Below, piece after piece: positions 60,808 through 64,000 of a stretch of 64,000 bases of DNA. Source of the stretch: Amycolatopsis sp. NBRC 101858. Lineage in GTDB: Bacteria > Actinomycetota > Actinomycetes > Mycobacteriales > Pseudonocardiaceae. Where the stretch lies: contig NZ_BSTD01000002.1 of the NCBI RefSeq assembly GCF_030269325.1, forward strand, positions 1,922,001-1,986,000. Direction: 5' to 3'. Under the pieces are notes generated by a model. The model was not told the origin of the DNA and made no database searches. It worked only from the letters and a program-made list of their open reading frames with translations. The position numbers and the translations under genes were made by a program. The first letter of the stretch is position 1, and each line of letters starts with the position of its first letter.

Positions 60808-62001
60808 TCAGCCGACGGGTTGCTCCGCCGGTTCCGGCTTCGGGCTCAGCACCCCCGCGAACACCGCCGCCAGCACGCACAGCACCACCGGCACGGCGAA
60901 GGTCACGTTCAACGGCATCCACCGCGTCAGCCCGCCGATCAGCGCCGGTCCCGCCAGCAGACCCACGTACCCGAGCCCGACCACCCGGGCCATCAACGCG
61001 CCCGACGCCCGTGTGTCCAGGTTGCCCGCCGCCGTGAACAGCTGCGGGACTCCGCCCGACAACCCCAGCCCGAACACGGCCCAGCCCACCAGGGACAACG
61101 GCACCCACGGCGCCGCCGCGGCCGTCGTCAAACCCACCGCCGCCAGCGTCGCTCCCCAGCGGACGATCGCCGCCGGGCCGGCCCACGCCGCGACGCGGTC
61201 GGTCAGGAAGCGGCCCGTTGTCATCGCCACCGCGAACGCGCCGTACGCCAGCGCCGCCGTCGACGACGAGGTGCCCAGGACCTTCTCCATGTGCAGCGCC
61301 GCCCAGTCGTTGGCCACGCCCTCCGACAGCATCAGGGCCAGCGCCAGCAGGCCGAGCAGCCACACCACGCGGCCCGGTGTGCGACGGCGGGCCGGCGCCG
61401 CCTCGGCGGGCGATTCCGAAACCACCGGCGCGTCCGACGGCTCCATCAGGAACCGGGCCGCCGTCAGGGAAAGCGCCACGCACAGCAGGCCGGTGCCGGT
61501 GAGCGTCACGCCCGTCGGCACGCCCGCGCCGAGCGTCGCCGCGCCGATGACCGCCGCGAACGCGCCGCCGATCGACCACATCGCGTGGAACGCCGCCATG
61601 ATCGGGCGCGGGTAGGCCCGCTCCACGACGACCGCGTGCGAGTTCATCCCGACGTCGATCGCGCCGTTGCCGAAGCCGAACAGGATCAGCGAAAGCCCCA
61701 GCGTCCACCACGAGTTCGCGAACCCGGGTGCGAGCAGCGCGAGCCCGAGCAGCACCCCGGCCGCCGGGACCAGGCGGCGGTGGCCGAGCCGGTCGACCAG
61801 CGGCCCGGAGATCTGCATGCCCGCGAACGCCGCGCCGCCGAGCACCAGCAGCAACGCGCCCAGCGTGCTGTGCGAGATGCCGGCCGCGCGCTCGACGTTC
61901 GGGATGTGCACGACCCACATGCCCATCGCGAAGCCGTTGAGGCCGAAGAACATGAACGTCGCGAACCGGGCGGCACGCGGGCGGGGCGGGGCGGTCGTCA
62001 T
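60808..62001 (-). CDS. MFS transporter
   Basis: A 397-residue major facilitator with 12 predicted transmembrane helices. The loop 2-3 motif is GPLVDRLGHRRLV (about 65-77), and helix 4 carries FGFGNGAIDVGMNSHAV, typical of the FucP/YbjJ-like branch. It is coupled to the DeoR gene by ATGA overlap (61998-62001). The substrate may be a sugar or sugar derivative, inferred from the DeoR partner. Confidence 0.82.
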   Translation of the reverse strand: MTTAPPRPRAARFATFMFFGLNGFAMGMWVVHIPNVERAAGISHSTLGALLLVLGGAAFAGMQISGPLVDRLGHRRLVPAAGVLLGLALLAPGFANSWWTLGLSLILFGFGNGAIDVGMNSHAVVVERAYPRPIMAAFHAMWSIGGAFAAVIGAATLGAGVPTGVTLTGTGLLCVALSLTAARFLMEPSDAPVVSESPAEAAPARRRTPGRVVWLLGLLALALMLSEGVANDWAALHMEKVLGTSSSTAALAYGAFAVAMTTGRFLTDRVAAWAGPAAIVRWGATLAAVGLTTAAAAPWVPLSLVGWAVFGLGLSGGVPQLFTAAGNLDTRASGALMARVVGLGYVGLLAGPALIGGLTRWMPLNVTFAVPVVLCVLAAVFAGVLSPKPEPAEQPVG

Positions 62002-62774
62002 CGGTTCTCCCAGGGGACGGCGACGTGCACGAGCACGCCGAGGCCGGCCAGCGCCGCACGCTGGTCCTCGGGCGCGCCCGGGTCGGTGATCACTACGTCC
62101 GCGCGATCGGCGGGACAGACGTGGGCGAGCGCGGCGCGGCCCCACTTGGCGCCGTCGGCGAGCACGATCGCCCGGGCCGCGACGTCGAGGGCCGCCCGCT
62201 TGACCTCGGCGTCGCCCAGGTCGAACGCGGTGAGCCCGGCGTCGAGGCCGAACGCGCAGGGGCTCAGCACCGCGACGTCGAAGCGCAGGGCGCGCAGCGA
62301 CGCGACGGTCAGCGGGCCCACCAGGGCCTGCTCCCCCGGCCTCGGCTCGCCACCCGGCAGGAGCAGCCGGACTTCCCCGTCGTCGGCCAGCTCCCGGGCC
62401 GCGTGCAGGGAAAGCGGCATCACGGTGACCGGGCGCCCGCGCAGCAGCCGCGCGAGTTCCAGCGCGGTCGTGCCGCTGTCGAGGACGATCGTTTCGCCGT
62501 CGCGGATCAGCTCGGCCGCCGCGGCCGCGATGGCCCGCTTCGCCGCGACCGCTTCCGTCGCGCGGGCGGCGAACGGCGGCTCGATCCCGGACGGCGACGC
62601 CGGGACGGCTCCGCCGTGCACCCGCCGCAGCACCCCGCGCGAGGCGAGGTGGTCGAGGTCGCGGCGCACGGTCATCTCCGACGCGCCGGTCGCCGACGCC
62701 AGGTCCGCGACGGCCACCTGGTCGGCGTCGCGCAGCCGCTCCACGATGATCCGCTGCCGTTCCGCACTCTTCAC
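61998..62774 (-). CDS. DeoR-family repressor
   Basis: A 258-residue DeoR protein. HTH at about 5-60 (RQRIIVERLRDADQVAVADLASATGASEMTVRRDLDHL), followed by RRVHGGAV and a sugar-phosphate isomerase-like sensor domain with DSGTTALELARLL. GTG start at 62774. It is co-transcribed with the MFS gene and probably represses it in response to a phosphorylated sugar. Confidence 0.88.
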   Translation of the reverse strand: MKSAERQRIIVERLRDADQVAVADLASATGASEMTVRRDLDHLASRGVLRRVHGGAVPASPSGIEPPFAARATEAVAAKRAIAAAAAELIRDGETIVLDSGTTALELARLLRGRPVTVMPLSLHAARELADDGEVRLLLPGGEPRPGEQALVGPLTVASLRALRFDVAVLSPCAFGLDAGLTAFDLGDAEVKRAALDVAARAIVLADGAKWGRAALAHVCPADRADVVITDPGAPEDQRAALAGLGVLVHVAVPWENR

Positions 62775-62800
62775 GCCGCGATGTTCGCAAGTCGCGAGCG

Positions 62801-62844
62801 TTCGCACAACCGATTTGTTCGTCCGCTCACGTTGCTTGTGCGAA
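62801..62844. promoter_or_regulatory. Inverted repeat TTCGCACAA ... TTGTGCGAA in divergent promoter
   Basis: Nine-bp perfect arms at 62801-62809 and 62836-62844, separated by 26 bp, lie between the divergent DeoR and TetR genes. A DeoR or TetR operator is the natural reading. Confidence 0.5.
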
Positions 62845-62897
62845 ACACCGCTGCGGCATGATGGGGCCGTGCACGCCGCCGAGACCACCGCGACCCC

Positions 62898-63485
62898 GTG
62901 ACCGGGGGCTACCTGAAGGGCCGGATCCGCCGTGAGGACATCATCACGGCGGCGGCCGCGGCGTACGGCGAACTCGGCTACCAGGGCTCGTCGCTGCGGG
63001 AGATCGCCAAGCGCGTCGGGATTTCGCACGCCGGCCTCCTGTACTACTTCCCGACCAAGGAAGCCCTGCTCGCCGCCGTGCTGGAACGGCGTGACGCCGA
63101 GGACTCCGAGCGCGAGCAGCTCACGGTGCCGCCCGGTCTCGAAGTCCTGCGCCACTTCGTCGCGCTCGCCGAGCACAACGTCCGCCACCCCGGGATCGTC
63201 GACCTCTACTCCCGGCTCGCCGCCGAGGCCGTCGCCGCGGACCACCCGGCGCACGAGTACTTCGTGCGCCACTACCGGGCCGCGCGCGAAGGCGTGCGCG
63301 AGTCGTTCGCGGTCCTGGCCGCCCGCGGCGAACTGCGGGACGGCGTCGACCCGGGGATGGCGACCCTGACGTTCATCGCGCTGATGGACGGCCTGCAGGT
63401 GCAGTGGCTGACCGTCCCCGGTGACGTCGACCTGGTCGGATCGCTGCGCTTCTACCTGCAGAACGTGCTCACCGTCCCGGTCTAG
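62898..63485 (+). CDS. TetR-family regulator
   Basis: A 195-residue TetR protein. HTH at about 12-58 (REDIITAAAAAYGELGYQGSSLREIAKRVGISHAGLLYYFPTKEALL). C-terminal ligand domain of the BetI/TetR_C_6-like type. GTG start. It diverges from the DeoR/MFS pair and converges, with a 4-bp overlap, on the oxidoreductase gene. Ligand unknown. Confidence 0.88.
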   Translation: MTGGYLKGRIRREDIITAAAAAYGELGYQGSSLREIAKRVGISHAGLLYYFPTKEALLAAVLERRDAEDSEREQLTVPPGLEVLRHFVALAEHNVRHPGIVDLYSRLAAEAVAADHPAHEYFVRHYRAAREGVRESFAVLAARGELRDGVDPGMATLTFIALMDGLQVQWLTVPGDVDLVGSLRFYLQNVLTVPV

Positions 63486-64000
63486 AGGGTCTTCGCGTAC
63501 GGGTCCCAGCCCACCGGCAGCAGGGGCGGGACCTCGACGCTGCTGCCGACGTCCACGCTCTGCCCCCGGGTCAGGGACTCCTCGATGGCCAGCATCGTGT
63601 CGAGCACGTGGTAGGCCAGCTCGCCGGACGCGCGTTCCGGCTCGCCGGCGCGGATCGCCCGGGCCAGCTCCAGCGCCCCGGTGCCGCGGGAGGCCGCGTG
63701 CCCGGCGGGCGCCAGCTCTTCCGGCTCGTCCCGGTCGAGCAGGTGCAGCCGGGTCGGCTCGTCGAAGCGGTTGGGGTCGGGCAGGACGGCGGTGCCGAGG
63801 GTGCCGGTCAGCTCGACCAGCCCGGTCCGCTTGAGCGCCGAGTCGAAGCTCAGGACCAGCTGGGCGGACCCGCGGTCGAACTCGACGAGCGCGACGACCG
63901 TGGTCGGCACCGACACCGGGAACTCCGTCCCCGCCCGCGGCCCGGACCCGACGACGCGGGTGTCACGCGCCCGCCCGCCGGCCCCGGTGACGCGCCGGGC
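63482..64000 (-). CDS. Gfo/Idh/MocA-type oxidoreductase, C-terminal part
   Basis: The frame is open from the right edge, so only the last 172 or so residues are seen. The C-terminal GFO/IDH/MocA-like domain includes VVALVEFDRGSAQLVLSFDS and the ending SGELAYHVLDTMLAIEESLTRGQ, typical of sugar or inositol dehydrogenases of this superfamily. The NAD-binding N-terminus lies beyond the window. Confidence 0.75.
   Translation of the reverse strand, partial: ARRVTGAGGRARDTRVVGSGPRAGTEFPVSVPTTVVALVEFDRGSAQLVLSFDSALKRTGLVELTGTLGTAVLPDPNRFDEPTRLHLLDRDEPEELAPAGHAASRGTGALELARAIRAGEPERASGELAYHVLDTMLAIEESLTRGQSVDVGSSVEVPPLLPVGWDPYAKTL

Noticed and set aside
60820..62901. Long plus-strand open frame opposite the MFS and DeoR genes
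   Set aside because: Arg/Ala/His-rich shadow of two well-supported genes, with no domain or ribosome binding site.

Overview
The window is high-GC actinomycete chromosome, most likely Amycolatopsis or a close Pseudonocardiaceae relative. The pointers are the SARP, WhiB and ANTAR regulators, the F420-type enzyme, the conjugative-element genes, frequent GTG starts with 4-bp ATGA/GTGA overlaps, and a RiPP locus of a type known from Amycolatopsis and Streptomyces. No genus marker is present, so this placement is an inference.

Left part (1-14 kb): an accessory, defence-like region. A truncated LCAT-type lipase gene diverges from a 1741-residue protein that carries a caspase-like peptidase, a NACHT-type NTPase, a TPR-like region and a C-terminal CHAT peptidase. 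Next come a decayed DUF2075 gene, a NaeI-like restriction endonuclease with no methyltransferase in sight, and an AT-richer block on the minus strand: a GHKL (Hsp90/MutL-like) ATPase, a 398-residue unknown and a 672-residue unknown with a HEPN-like Rx4H motif.

Mobile element (about 14.3-26.1 kb): a conjugative element of the actinomycete integrative type. It has an iteron-like palindrome cluster, Zn-ribbon/HTH regulator genes, two convergent HTH-NUDIX paralogues with a cupin gene, an XRE repressor, an excisionase-like HTH, a WhiB protein, two membrane proteins, an FtsK-like transfer ATPase, a 51-residue linker protein and a large serine recombinase. The recombinase gene runs through the terminator and into the 3' end of a tRNA-Leu(GAG). 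No replication initiator gene was seen.

Middle (26-44.7 kb): a SARP regulator, an NmrA-like protein, a CBM2 surface protein, and a two-gene atropopeptide-type RiPP locus. The RiPP locus is a 25-residue precursor ending in AWYGWI followed by a divergent P450; the precursor gene is easily missed because of its size. Then come a LysR-controlled benzoylformate catabolic operon (decarboxylase, aldehyde dehydrogenase, AAHS transporter), assorted housekeeping and regulatory genes (ANTAR, DDN-type nitroreductase, amidase, MerR), a SEFIR-domain protein, and an ArsR/CDF metal-efflux pair.

Right part (44.7-60.6 kb): a large catabolic cluster. One minus-strand operon encodes an amidohydrolase, an alpha/beta hydrolase, a three-subunit molybdenum hydroxylase, a CoxG-like protein and an NCS2 permease. 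A second encodes an ABC importer, an isochorismatase-like amidase, a UbiD decarboxylase and a GntR regulator. UbiX, LysR and a second GntR lie between them on the plus strand. The set fits import, hydroxylation, prenyl-FMN decarboxylation and C-N bond hydrolysis of an aromatic or N-heteroaromatic carboxylate; the substrate is not determined. The window ends with an MFS/DeoR pair, a TetR regulator and a truncated Gfo/Idh/MocA-type oxidoreductase.
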